Source of the DNA: Sphingomonas sp. CBMAI 2297
GTDB lineage: Bacteria; Pseudomonadota; Alphaproteobacteria; Sphingomonadales; Sphingomonadaceae
Direction: 5' to 3'
Length of the DNA: 64,000 bases
NCBI RefSeq assembly: GCF_029870595.1
Contig: NZ_JAPDIR010000017.1
Coordinates: 1-64,000 of the forward strand
Positions within the stretch are counted from its first letter, which is position 1; each line of letters begins with the position of its first letter. Of this stretch, positions 43,369 through 51,499 are shown in pieces. Under the pieces are notes generated by a model. That model worked only from the letters and a program-made list of their open reading frames with translations, was not told where the DNA came from and ran no database searches. Both the position numbers and the translations under genes were made by a program.

Positions 43369-44772
43369 TTGAAGCAGCATCGACGCATCGGCACGCGCAC
43401 CGAGGAGCTGATGGATGCGATCCGCGGCAGGATCGCCGGCCGCGCGCTCGCCACCGGCGACCGGCTGCCATCCGTGCGCGCATTCGCCGAGACCATGGGC
43501 GTATCGCCTTCCACCGTCGTCGAGGCCTATGACCGGCTGGCGGCCGAGGGAGTCATCCGGGCACGCCGCGGTTCGGGCTTCTATGTGACCGGCTCGAACA
43601 TGCCGCCCTTGTCGGTGGGCGAGATCGGGCCGCGGCGCGACCGCGCGGTCGATCCATTCTGGGTATCGCGCCAGTCGCTCGACGCCGACGCGACGATGGC
43701 GATGCCGGGGTGCGGCTGGCTTCCCGCCGACTGGATGCCGAACGCCGCGCTCCGGCGCGGGCTGCGCGAGCTCGCCCGCGCCGACGCGCCCATATTGTCC
43801 GACTATGGCGGCACGCGCGGATCGCTGAAGCTGCGCCGGTTCCTGCTTGGCCGCTTCGCGGACGAAGGCATCGCGGCCGGCCCGGATCAGCTGCTTCTGA
43901 CCGGATCCGGCACCCAGGCGATCGACCTGATCTGCCGGTATCTGCTGCACCCCGGCGACACGGTGCTGATCGACGATCCCGGCTATTTCAATTTCCAGGC
44001 GCTGCTGCGCGCGCACCGGGCCGAGATCGTCGGCATCCCCTATACGCGCTCGGGCCCGGATGTCGCCGCGTTCGAAGCGGCGCTGCAGGCGCACCGGCCG
44101 CGGCTCTACATCACCAATTCGGCGCTCCACAATCCAACCGGCGCGAGCATGTCGCCCCAGACCGCGCATCGCTTGCTGCGCGTCGCGGCCGCCCATGGCC
44201 TGGTGATCGTGGAGGACGATATCCTCGCCGAGTTCGAACCCGCCCCCTCTCCCCGCCTCGCCATGCTGGACGGGCTCGATCGCGTCATCCGGATCGGCAG
44301 CTTCTCTAAGACGCTCTCCGCCTCCGCGCGCTGCGGCTATATCGCGGCGCGCGCCGACTGGATCGAGGGGCTGGTCGATCTCCAGGTGGCGACGAGCTTC
44401 GGCGGGCCCAGCCCGATGGCGACCGAACTGCTCGCCGATGTCCTGGCGGGCGGAAGCTATCGCAAGCATGTCGGCGAATTGCGACAGCGCCTTGCGCGTT
44501 CGCGCGACCGGGCGGCCCAGGGCCTGGCGAAGCTCGGCATCATACCCTGGACCATGCCGCGCGGCGGCTTCTATCTGTGGTGCCGCCTGCCCGAGGGGCT
44601 GGACTCCGCCGATATCGCCCGGCGCTGCATGGACGAGGGCGTGATCCTGGCCCCCGGCAACGTATTCAGCGTCTCGCAATCCGCGGCTCCGTTCGTCCGC
44701 TTCAATGTCGCGCAGATGGAAAGCGACCGGGTCTATGCGGCCTTGCGCCTGGCCATGTCGGGGCAGCGCTGA
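43369..44772 (+). CDS. MocR-family regulator (GntR winged helix fused to aminotransferase fold)
   Basis: A 467-residue fusion: GntR-type winged helix at residues 5-78 (TEELMDAIRGRI, GDRLPSVRAFAETMGVSPST, GVIRARRGSGFYV), a linker, and a class-I aminotransferase-like domain at about 110-465 (LLTGSGTQAIDLICRYL, IDDPGYFNFQ, NSALHNPTGASMSP, SFSKTLSASARCGY with the PLP Lys). It should use PLP as a cofactor or effector and regulate the divergent EamA exporter. The start is taken as TTG at 43369, the only start codon ahead of the helix domain in frame; the first ATG (43411) would trim its first helix. Confidence 0.88.
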   Translation: MKQHRRIGTRTEELMDAIRGRIAGRALATGDRLPSVRAFAETMGVSPSTVVEAYDRLAAEGVIRARRGSGFYVTGSNMPPLSVGEIGPRRDRAVDPFWVSRQSLDADATMAMPGCGWLPADWMPNAALRRGLRELARADAPILSDYGGTRGSLKLRRFLLGRFADEGIAAGPDQLLLTGSGTQAIDLICRYLLHPGDTVLIDDPGYFNFQALLRAHRAEIVGIPYTRSGPDVAAFEAALQAHRPRLYITNSALHNPTGASMSPQTAHRLLRVAAAHGLVIVEDDILAEFEPAPSPRLAMLDGLDRVIRIGSFSKTLSASARCGYIAARADWIEGLVDLQVATSFGGPSPMATELLADVLAGGSYRKHVGELRQRLARSRDRAAQGLAKLGIIPWTMPRGGFYLWCRLPEGLDSADIARRCMDEGVILAPGNVFSVSQSAAPFVRFNVAQMESDRVYAALRLAMSGQR

Positions 44773-44830
44773 GCCGGCGCCCCGCCCGCCGGGCCTTGGG
44801 GGGCGGCGCATTTCATCGTAGAGCGGCGAC

Positions 44831-46000
44831 GTGCCCGATAGTAATCCGAAGAAACTGGCGCTGATCGACGCGATTTATGCGAGCGCGCTCGATTCCGGGC
44901 GATGGATGGATTTCCTGGACCAGGTGACCCGGACCCTCTCGGGATTTTCGACCATCTATCGCTGGCAGCACGCGTCGCCGCACGACAACAAGCCCTTGTT
45001 CCACAATTTCGGCGATTTCGGACAAAGCTATATCGATCATTTCCAGAGCCGGAACGTCTGGGTAACGGGCAGCAAGGCCACGGCACGAACCAGTGCGGTG
45101 CTCTCGTCGGAGCAGATCGTCCCGGTCGAGGAGTTGGAACGCACCGAATTCTATGCCGATTGGATGCGCCCGCAGAAGCTGAAGCACGGCATTTCCTGCC
45201 TGCTGCATGCGGGGCAGCAATGTTCCTATCACCTCGGGATCATCCGCGGGCCCGAATTCGGAGCCTTTGCGGAAGCGGAGCAGCAGCTTCTGTCCGATCT
45301 GCTGCCGCATATGGCGCGGAGCTTCGAACTGGGGCGAACGATGGAAGCCCTGCAACGCAATGTGCACGCGCTGCACAGTGCCTTTGACGGGCTTGGCGTC
45401 GGCGTCCTGCTGGTCGATGCCCGGGCCAAGATACATTTCGCCAATCCGATCGCGGAGCGGATGCTGCGCGAGGAACCGGTGCTGCGCGCCGCCGGCGGCT
45501 GTTTCGGCGCAAGCCTTCCCGCGGCCAATGCACGGGTTCGCGCCGCGATCGCCGACGCGACCGGCGATGCGCGGCGCAGCAGCGGACGGACCGGCGCCAC
45601 CTTCGCCCTGGCGCGCCGGGACCGGCCGCCGCTGTCGCTGAACATCGCGCCGCTCGCCGAGCAGGACCGGTGCATTTTCGGCGCCGGCCCCTTGGCGCTG
45701 GCGATCCTGTCCGACGGCGATCGGCCCGTTCGCCTCGACATCGCGGCGCTGCGCAGCTTCTTCGACCTGACTCCGGCGGAGGCCAGGCTGGCGGCGGCCG
45801 TCGCCGGGGGGATCAGCCTGCTCGACCATGCGGCGGCGGCCGGCGTCGGGCTGGCGACGGTGAAGACTCATCTGGCCGCGATCTTCCGCAAGACCGGCAC
45901 CAACCGGCAGGCCGATCTGGTGCGGCTGATGGCGGCCTATCCGGGCCTGCAGCGGGCGGAGGCCGCACGCGAATCCTCGCATCCTTCGAGCGACGCCTAG
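44831..46000 (+). CDS. LuxR-type HTH transcriptional regulator
   Basis: A 389-residue protein with a C-terminal LuxR/NarL HTH (about residues 315-375: FDLTPAEARLAAAVAGGISL, GLATVKTHLAAIFRKTGTNR). The N-terminal ~175 residues form an unassigned sensor-like domain (WMDFLDQVTRTLSGFSTIY, YWQH/FGDFGQSYIDHF region). A PAS-like middle follows (LHSAFDGLGVGVLLVDARAK). No receiver domain or phospho-acceptor Asp is seen, so it is not a classic response regulator. It starts with GTG 58 bp after the MocR gene and stands as a probable single gene. The target is unknown. Confidence 0.82.
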   Translation: MPDSNPKKLALIDAIYASALDSGRWMDFLDQVTRTLSGFSTIYRWQHASPHDNKPLFHNFGDFGQSYIDHFQSRNVWVTGSKATARTSAVLSSEQIVPVEELERTEFYADWMRPQKLKHGISCLLHAGQQCSYHLGIIRGPEFGAFAEAEQQLLSDLLPHMARSFELGRTMEALQRNVHALHSAFDGLGVGVLLVDARAKIHFANPIAERMLREEPVLRAAGGCFGASLPAANARVRAAIADATGDARRSSGRTGATFALARRDRPPLSLNIAPLAEQDRCIFGAGPLALAILSDGDRPVRLDIAALRSFFDLTPAEARLAAAVAGGISLLDHAAAAGVGLATVKTHLAAIFRKTGTNRQADLVRLMAAYPGLQRAEAARESSHPSSDA

Positions 46001-46034
46001 GTTGAGAACCCAAGCAAGTATCTGATTTTCCAAC

Positions 46035-46121
46035 GTCACCCCGGCCTTGCGCCGGGATCCCGCTGCTTCCTGCGCTGTCGAGATAACGGGATCCCGGCTC
46101 CGGCCGCTCCTGCGGCCCCGG
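46035..46121. repeat. Palindromic intergenic repeat with long hairpin
   Basis: This lies in the 338-bp gene-free gap 46001-46338. GCCGGGATCCCG (46051-46062) and CGGGATCCCGGC (46087-46098) are exact 12-bp inverted copies with a 24-nt loop. A second GC-rich stem (CCGGCCGC, TCCT, GCGGCCCCGG) follows. The GTCACCCCGG edge and overall shape look like a short dispersed palindromic repeat of the REP type. Only one copy was seen in this window. Confidence 0.6.
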
Positions 46122-46191
46122 AAAGTCCGCGCGTCTCATCCGTTCGATGGAGGCGGCACGCGCGCACCACTGCCTATGGAGCCGCCCGGTA

Positions 46192-46302
46192 GCGGCAACG
46201 GCGGTGGTGATGGCAATGATGACGGCAACGACGATGGGAGCAGTGACGGCCGTGATAGCGGCAATGGCGGCGACGATGATCATGGCGACGGCGATGGCGA
46301 TC
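46192..46302. repeat. Degenerate GGC/GAT-rich low-complexity tract
   Basis: About 110 bp are built from irregular GGCAAC, GATGGC, GACGAT-like triplets. One plus frame reads as an Asp/Gly/Asn-rich string, another plus frame as Ala/Met/Thr-rich, and the minus strand as Ile/Val/Ala-rich. No frame has a convincing start or ribosome site, so I do not call a gene. It lies directly upstream of the double-TetR gene. Confidence 0.6.
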
Positions 46303-46338
46303 CGAATATCGTCGACGTTGGAGAAGTGACTGCGATAG

Positions 46339-47553
46339 ATGCGCGGCGTGCCCGTGAATCGATCCCCCCGCCCCCCCGGCCTGTCCGTCGATGCGATCAT
46401 CGATGAGGCGCTCGACCGCATTGCCGCCGGCGGCCTCGCCGAATTGACGCTGCGGCCGCTGGCGACCGGCCTTGGCGTCAGCGTGCCGGTGATCTCGACT
46501 CGCATGGGCAGCAAGGAGCAGCTGCTCGAGGGCGTGACGCAGGCGGCGCATGCCAGCGACCTGGCATTTTTCGGAAGATGGCGCGCGCTCGCGGACGAAC
46601 TGGGCAGCATGGATGCCGGCACCCGTGCGGGAATGGCGGAGCTGGCGCTGCGCGAATGGGTGACCCGGGAACGGCGCCAGGTCATCCTTCTGATCGAATT
46701 GGTCCATGATCGGGCATTGCGGCCCGATCGCCAGCCGGCGCTCGAGCATTGGCTCGACGATGCCGGGCGGTTCTGGGCCGAGCTCCTGTTCGGAGACGCC
46801 GCGCTGGCCGACCTGGCGCTCGGCTATGCGCTCGACGAGGCGGGCTTCTCGCTGGGTGCCGGCGACAGCCCGAGATATGCGCTGCTCCGCTCGCTGTGCC
46901 TCCGGCGATTTGCCAATGGCATCTTCCCCCGGGACGATGCGGGCGATGGCGACAGGATCGCATCGCTGATCGGCCTGCTCGACCCGGCCGCGCCGCCCGC
47001 CGAGGAGGAAGCGGATGCGAAACGCCAGCGGATCGCGGCCAGCGCCGCCGACCTGATCGTCTCGCAGGGCATGGACAGCGTGACGCATCGCTCGGTCGCG
47101 CTCGCCGCCGGCGTGCCCGCGTCCACGGTAGTCTATCATTTCGGCGCGCGCCCGGCATTGGTGGCGGCCGGGCTCCACGCCGTCATCGCCCGCTTCCACG
47201 GCCGCCGGAGCGATATTCGCGCCGACCATGGCGGCGGGCCGCCGAACGACACCAGCATCCGGGACCTGATCAAGGCGACCTCGATGATCGCGCTTGCCAG
47301 CGTCCGCGAGCCCAGCCTGTTGCCCCATGCGCTCGACATGCGGCGCCGGCGCGGCGAGAATTGGCGCGCAAGCGATCTGGCGCCCATGGGTATCGGCATC
47401 GGCGCGGGCTTCGATCGCGCGGCCGCGCAGGTGCTGTCGATCGCCGTCTTCGGCATGGGAATGATCGGCATGGCGCGCAAGGTGCCCGATCGCGTGCACT
47501 ATATGCGCGCCTTCGCCGCCTTCGAAGCCTGGCGAACCCGATCGCTGCGCTGA
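46339..47553 (+). CDS. Double TetR-domain transcriptional regulator
   Basis: A 404-residue protein, about twice the length of a normal TetR repressor. The first HTH is at about residues 15-65 (IIDEALDRIAAGGLAELTLR, VPVISTRMGSKEQLLEG) and a ligand-domain-like helical region runs to about 215. After a Pro/Glu linker (APPAEEEADAKRQ) a second HTH begins at about 229 (IAASAADLIVSQGMDSVTHR, STVVYHFGARPALVAAG) with its own C-terminal helices. The frame is continuous, so this is a true fusion and not two genes. It precedes an MFS transporter in the same direction and probably controls it. An in-frame GTG at 46354 is an alternative start. Confidence 0.82.
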   Translation: MRGVPVNRSPRPPGLSVDAIIDEALDRIAAGGLAELTLRPLATGLGVSVPVISTRMGSKEQLLEGVTQAAHASDLAFFGRWRALADELGSMDAGTRAGMAELALREWVTRERRQVILLIELVHDRALRPDRQPALEHWLDDAGRFWAELLFGDAALADLALGYALDEAGFSLGAGDSPRYALLRSLCLRRFANGIFPRDDAGDGDRIASLIGLLDPAAPPAEEEADAKRQRIAASAADLIVSQGMDSVTHRSVALAAGVPASTVVYHFGARPALVAAGLHAVIARFHGRRSDIRADHGGGPPNDTSIRDLIKATSMIALASVREPSLLPHALDMRRRRGENWRASDLAPMGIGIGAGFDRAAAQVLSIAVFGMGMIGMARKVPDRVHYMRAFAAFEAWRTRSLR

Positions 47554-47613
47554 ACGCGCGGAGTCATCGAAACGGCACAACCCGCTGATAGGCGCCCGGG
47601 CGGAGTGTGCGGG

Positions 47614-48948
47614 ATGGCGGATCGGGAAACACTTTCGGGCACGCGCCTCGTCGTGCTGTCGCTGCCGTCGCTGGCCTTTGCCGGCTATGACCTGGCCCGG
47701 CGGGTCTTTCTCGCCCCCTATCTCTCCGGCGAGCTCGCGCTCCAGATGAGCGTCGTCGGCTGGCTGGTGCTGCTCGCCAATCTCGCGCCGATCCCGGCCG
47801 AGCTGCTCGCGGGATCGATGGGCGATCACGGATCGCGCCGGTTCGGGCGGCGGCGGCCCTGGATGATCCTGGGCACCGCGCTGGTGCTGATCGGCACCGC
47901 CGCGCTGCTCGCGCAAGGTGTCGCGCCTTCGGTCGCCGGGGTCGCGGTGGCGCTGGCCCTGCTGGTCGTCGGCTGGGCATTGTGCAACGTCATCCATGGC
48001 GCCTGGGCGCTCGAGGCCGCGCATGACGACAAGGCCCGCGGACGGATATTCGGCACGCGAACCCTGTTCGGCATCGCCGGAGGCATCGGCTTCTCCGCGA
48101 TCGGCGCGCTGCGGATCCCCGCCTGGCCCTCGCCCTTCCTGGTCATCATGATCCTCGTCGCCCTGGGCGCGCTGGTGCTGCACGCCGCGCTCGTCGCGCT
48201 GCTGCCGGATCGCGCGGCCGCGCCGGACAGATGGCGGCTCGCCAGCCTGCTGGGCCCGTTGCGGCTGTTGTTCGCCAATCGCGGCAACCGCCGGCTGGCG
48301 GCGCTGTTCGCGCTCAACGGCGCGCATGCGGCGATCACCACGACGGGCTATTTCTACGTGGTCGACAATGGCCTGGGGCTGCGCGGCTGGGCCCCCATCG
48401 GGATCCTCATCCAGGCCATCTGCGCCGCTATCGGCATTCTGGCGGCGATCCGGATCACCGCCAGGCTGAGTGCGCGCGCGCTGCTGCGGCTGACGCTCTG
48501 GGCGAATCTGGCGCTGGCGCTGGCCTTGCCGATGCTGCCGGCCGGTGCGCCGGCCGCGCTGATGCTGTGGACGATCCCCTTCGGGCTGGCGTCCGCGGTC
48601 GATTTCATGGCCCTGCGGATGCTGCTGGGCGCGCGGCTCGATTCCGTGGAGGCGCCATCGGGCAAGCGCGCAGCCGCGCATTATGCCGGCTTCCATCTGC
48701 CCTTTAATCTGTGCGGCGCCGTCGTTTCGGGCCTGTTGTTCACCGGCTATCGTATCCTGGGATTCGATCCGCGCGCGATGCCGGCGCCTGAACAGGCGTT
48801 CGCGGCGGTGCTGCTGATGCCGAGCCTCGCCGCCGCGCTCATCACCATGGCCTCGCTATGGATCCTGGCCGATTCCGCCTCGGAGGCCCCCGCCGAGACG
48901 GGCCCGCCCCTGGCCATGGACCCTGAACCAGCAACTGAACAAATGTAA
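47614..48948 (+). CDS. MFS transporter (GPH-like sugar/cation symporter group)
   Basis: A 444-residue inner-membrane protein with about 12 TM helices. The loop DHGSRRFGRRRPWMILG between TM2 and TM3 has the sugar:cation symporter/MFS_2 form, and GRIFGTRTLFGIAGGIGF and YFYVVDNGLGLRGW match later helices. The start at 47614 has GGAG at 9 bp; a GTG at 47605 is an alternative. It lies between the double-TetR gene and a TonB receptor followed by a phospholipase, which suggests inner-membrane uptake of a product taken in by the receptor. The substrate is unknown. Confidence 0.8.
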   Translation: MADRETLSGTRLVVLSLPSLAFAGYDLARRVFLAPYLSGELALQMSVVGWLVLLANLAPIPAELLAGSMGDHGSRRFGRRRPWMILGTALVLIGTAALLAQGVAPSVAGVAVALALLVVGWALCNVIHGAWALEAAHDDKARGRIFGTRTLFGIAGGIGFSAIGALRIPAWPSPFLVIMILVALGALVLHAALVALLPDRAAAPDRWRLASLLGPLRLLFANRGNRRLAALFALNGAHAAITTTGYFYVVDNGLGLRGWAPIGILIQAICAAIGILAAIRITARLSARALLRLTLWANLALALALPMLPAGAPAALMLWTIPFGLASAVDFMALRMLLGARLDSVEAPSGKRAAAHYAGFHLPFNLCGAVVSGLLFTGYRILGFDPRAMPAPEQAFAAVLLMPSLAAALITMASLWILADSASEAPAETGPPLAMDPEPATEQM

Positions 48949-49023
48949 TTCTTCTGTCATGCGCAGACCCTAGAGCGCCCCTCGTATCCCGCCGAATCGG
49001 TGGAATCTCCAGGGGGATTGCGA

Positions 49024-51429
49024 ATGAAGAACGACCTATTTCGGGCATTGATGGTCAGCACGGCGACGATCGCGTGCGGCTTCGGCATGACTGAACAAGC
49101 GTATGCGCAGAGCGATCCCACTGTTGCCGCTGCGGCGACGGAGGCTTCGGGAGATGCGGGTCTCGCCGATATCGTCGTCACCGCGCAGCGCCGCCGGGAA
49201 AAGGCGCAATCGGTGCCGATCTCGATCACCTCGGTCAGCGGCCAGACGCTGGAGGATAGCGGCTTCACCTCGCTCACCGACCTGCAATATGTCGTACCCG
49301 GCGTCCAATATGACCCGACCCAGGGCGCCGCCTTCCAGATCCGGGGTGTCGGCAGCACCTCGTTCGACTTCTCCAATGCCAAGTCGGTCAACGTCGTCGT
49401 CGACGACGTCGTGATGGACGCCCAGCGCGACAACGGCCTGATCGGCCTCACCGACATCCAGCGCGTCGACGTGCTGATGGGTCCGCAGGGCACGCTGTTC
49501 GGCAAGAATTCCACCTCGGGCGTGATCGCGATCACCACCAACAAGCCGGTGATCGGTCAATTCTCCGGCACCGCCTATGCCGCCTATGGCGAGCGCAACG
49601 ATCGCAATACCAACCTGACGCTCAACGTGCCGGTCAGCGATCAGGCCGCGCTGCGCCTGTCCGCCTTCGCGCTGGGCCAGGACGGCAAGGGCCGCTATGT
49701 CGTGCTCGACCGCAATCTGGGCCTGGTCAGCGAATGGGGCGTGCGCGGCAAGCTGCTGTTCCAGCCGGCGCCGGCGCTCGAACTGGTCCTCGCCGGCGAA
49801 TATACCCATCATATCGACACCGCCATCCGCGTGCCCGTGGGCGGCCCGGCCGGCTCGACCTATGCGCCCGCCGCCGCGCTCACCGCTGCGCAGATCGCCC
49901 TGGGCGTGATCCCGGGGCCGGAGAATGCCGACAGCGCCGATGGCTCGCTAGGCCACAACACCACGACCAACAAGGGCGGTTCGCTCCATGTGAATTACGC
50001 GATGGGCGAGCACACGCTGACGTCGATCACCGCCTATCGCGAGACGACGTTCGACAATGACACGCCGGCCGATCTGCTGCCCCGCAATGTCTATGCCTAC
50101 ATCCCGTTCAACTCGGGCCGGCTGAAGACGAACAAGTTCAGCGAGGAAATCCACTTCGCTTCGCCCACGGGCGGGGCAATCGAATATCTGTTCGGCGCCT
50201 TCTACAACAAGCTGAACGCGAAGCAGACCCAGCTGCAATGGGGCACGCTCGGCGCGCCGCTGCTCTCGCCGGCCGGCGTTCCCTCGCCCACGCTCTATGC
50301 GCTGACCGGCGCCTTCGATCCCATCACCCGCGCGATGCTCGGCAACGCCGTGCTCTTCGACGCCGCCAACGAGACGGCGGCCGCGTTCGGCCAGGTCAAG
50401 ATCACCCCAACCCGCCAGTTCAGCGTAACCCTGGGCGGCCGCTACAATTACGACTGGAACCGCCAGACGATCGGCTACATCAATATCGATCCGGTGCCGA
50501 TCACCGGCTATTCGCCCATCTTCGTCGCCACCAGTTCCGGGCCGACCGAGGCATTCCGCTCGGGATCGAAGAAAGGCGGCCGCTTCACCTATCGCATCGC
50601 GCCGCAGTTCACGATCAGTCGCGACGTGATGCTCTACGCAAGCTATGCCACGGGCTACAAGCCGGGCGGCGTCGCGTTCGTCGGCAATCGCTACGATCCC
50701 TACAATCCGGAATCGGTGAAGAGCTGGGAAATCGGCCTGAAGAGCGAGCTGTTCGATCGCCGCGTGCGCTTCAACATCAATGCCTTCTCGTCGAAGTTCA
50801 CCAATTTCCAGGCGACGATCCTGACGCCGGTGAGCACCGGCGTCGGCGGATTCATCCTGGCCTCGGCGATCGGCAACGCGCCGGGCCTGCGCTCGCGCGG
50901 CATCGAGGCATCGCTGGCGATCAAGCCCGCGCGCCAGCTCACCCTGGGCGGCTCGGTGACCTACACCGACGCCATGTTCACCGACTATGTCGCCAGCCCG
51001 ACCGCCAACTATACCGGCACGCGCCTCACCAACGCGCCGGAATGGCAGGCAAGCGTCACCATGGACTATGCCGACGAGATCGGCGCCGGGCTGAGCTTCA
51101 AGGCACATCTCGACTATGGCTATCGCAGCGACACCCAGACGGTGACGGGCGCGATGCTCGGCGATATCCTCGCGCCGGCGGTCAGCAACCCGGACGGCAC
51201 CAAGACCCCCAATTCCACCTATTCGCGGATCCCCGGCTATGGCCTGCTCAACGGGCGGATCAGCCTGGCCAAGGTGGATGGCGCGGTCGAGTTCGGCGTC
51301 TATGCGCGCAATCTGCTGAACACCTATTATTCGACCGGGTGGCAGATCTACGGCGCGCTCGGCCTGCTCCATTATACCTCGCCGAACGCCTATCGGACGC
51401 TCGGCGCCTTCGCCAAGATCAACTTCTGA
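49024..51429 (+). CDS. TonB-dependent receptor
   Basis: An 801-residue outer-membrane receptor with a Sec signal (ends EQAYAQSD). It has a TonB box (DIVVTAQRR), plug domain (VPISITSVSGQTLEDSGF, LQYVVPGV, FQIRGVGS, RVDVLMGPQGTLFGKN), and a barrel with terminal strand LGAFAKINF. AGGGGG lies before the ATG at 49024. It belongs to the large sphingomonad receptor group used for varied organic substrates and is not obviously a siderophore receptor. It is followed after a strong palindrome by a secreted phospholipase C, so a lipid-head-group or inositol-type substrate is possible. Confidence 0.92.
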   Translation: MKNDLFRALMVSTATIACGFGMTEQAYAQSDPTVAAAATEASGDAGLADIVVTAQRRREKAQSVPISITSVSGQTLEDSGFTSLTDLQYVVPGVQYDPTQGAAFQIRGVGSTSFDFSNAKSVNVVVDDVVMDAQRDNGLIGLTDIQRVDVLMGPQGTLFGKNSTSGVIAITTNKPVIGQFSGTAYAAYGERNDRNTNLTLNVPVSDQAALRLSAFALGQDGKGRYVVLDRNLGLVSEWGVRGKLLFQPAPALELVLAGEYTHHIDTAIRVPVGGPAGSTYAPAAALTAAQIALGVIPGPENADSADGSLGHNTTTNKGGSLHVNYAMGEHTLTSITAYRETTFDNDTPADLLPRNVYAYIPFNSGRLKTNKFSEEIHFASPTGGAIEYLFGAFYNKLNAKQTQLQWGTLGAPLLSPAGVPSPTLYALTGAFDPITRAMLGNAVLFDAANETAAAFGQVKITPTRQFSVTLGGRYNYDWNRQTIGYINIDPVPITGYSPIFVATSSGPTEAFRSGSKKGGRFTYRIAPQFTISRDVMLYASYATGYKPGGVAFVGNRYDPYNPESVKSWEIGLKSELFDRRVRFNINAFSSKFTNFQATILTPVSTGVGGFILASAIGNAPGLRSRGIEASLAIKPARQLTLGGSVTYTDAMFTDYVASPTANYTGTRLTNAPEWQASVTMDYADEIGAGLSFKAHLDYGYRSDTQTVTGAMLGDILAPAVSNPDGTKTPNSTYSRIPGYGLLNGRISLAKVDGAVEFGVYARNLLNTYYSTGWQIYGALGLLHYTSPNAYRTLGAFAKINF

Positions 51430-51439
51430 CGCGCCATCG

Positions 51440-51467
51440 CCCCTCCCGGCCGATCGGCCGGGAGGGG
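51440..51467. terminator. Perfect 28-bp palindrome after the TonB-receptor gene
   Basis: CCCCTCCCGGCCGA paired with its exact complement makes a 28-bp perfect palindrome starting 10 bp after the receptor stop and ending 32 bp before the phospholipase start. There is no U-tract. It may end most receptor transcripts, stabilise the mRNA 3' end, or bind a protein; its symmetry without a loop is unusual. Confidence 0.5.
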
Positions 51468-51499
51468 ATGCGCAGCCCGACGCACCAAGGACCCTCGAC

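Noticed and set aside
46047..46406. Plus-strand Asp/Gly/Asn-rich 119-codon ORF
   Set aside because: No ribosome site, starts inside the palindromic repeat, and overlaps the TetR gene; kept only as a low-complexity repeat.
46174..48696. 840-codon minus-strand ORF opposite TetR/MFS genes
   Set aside because: Gln/Arg/Asp-rich shadow; its C-terminal Ile/Val-rich end comes from the low-complexity tract.
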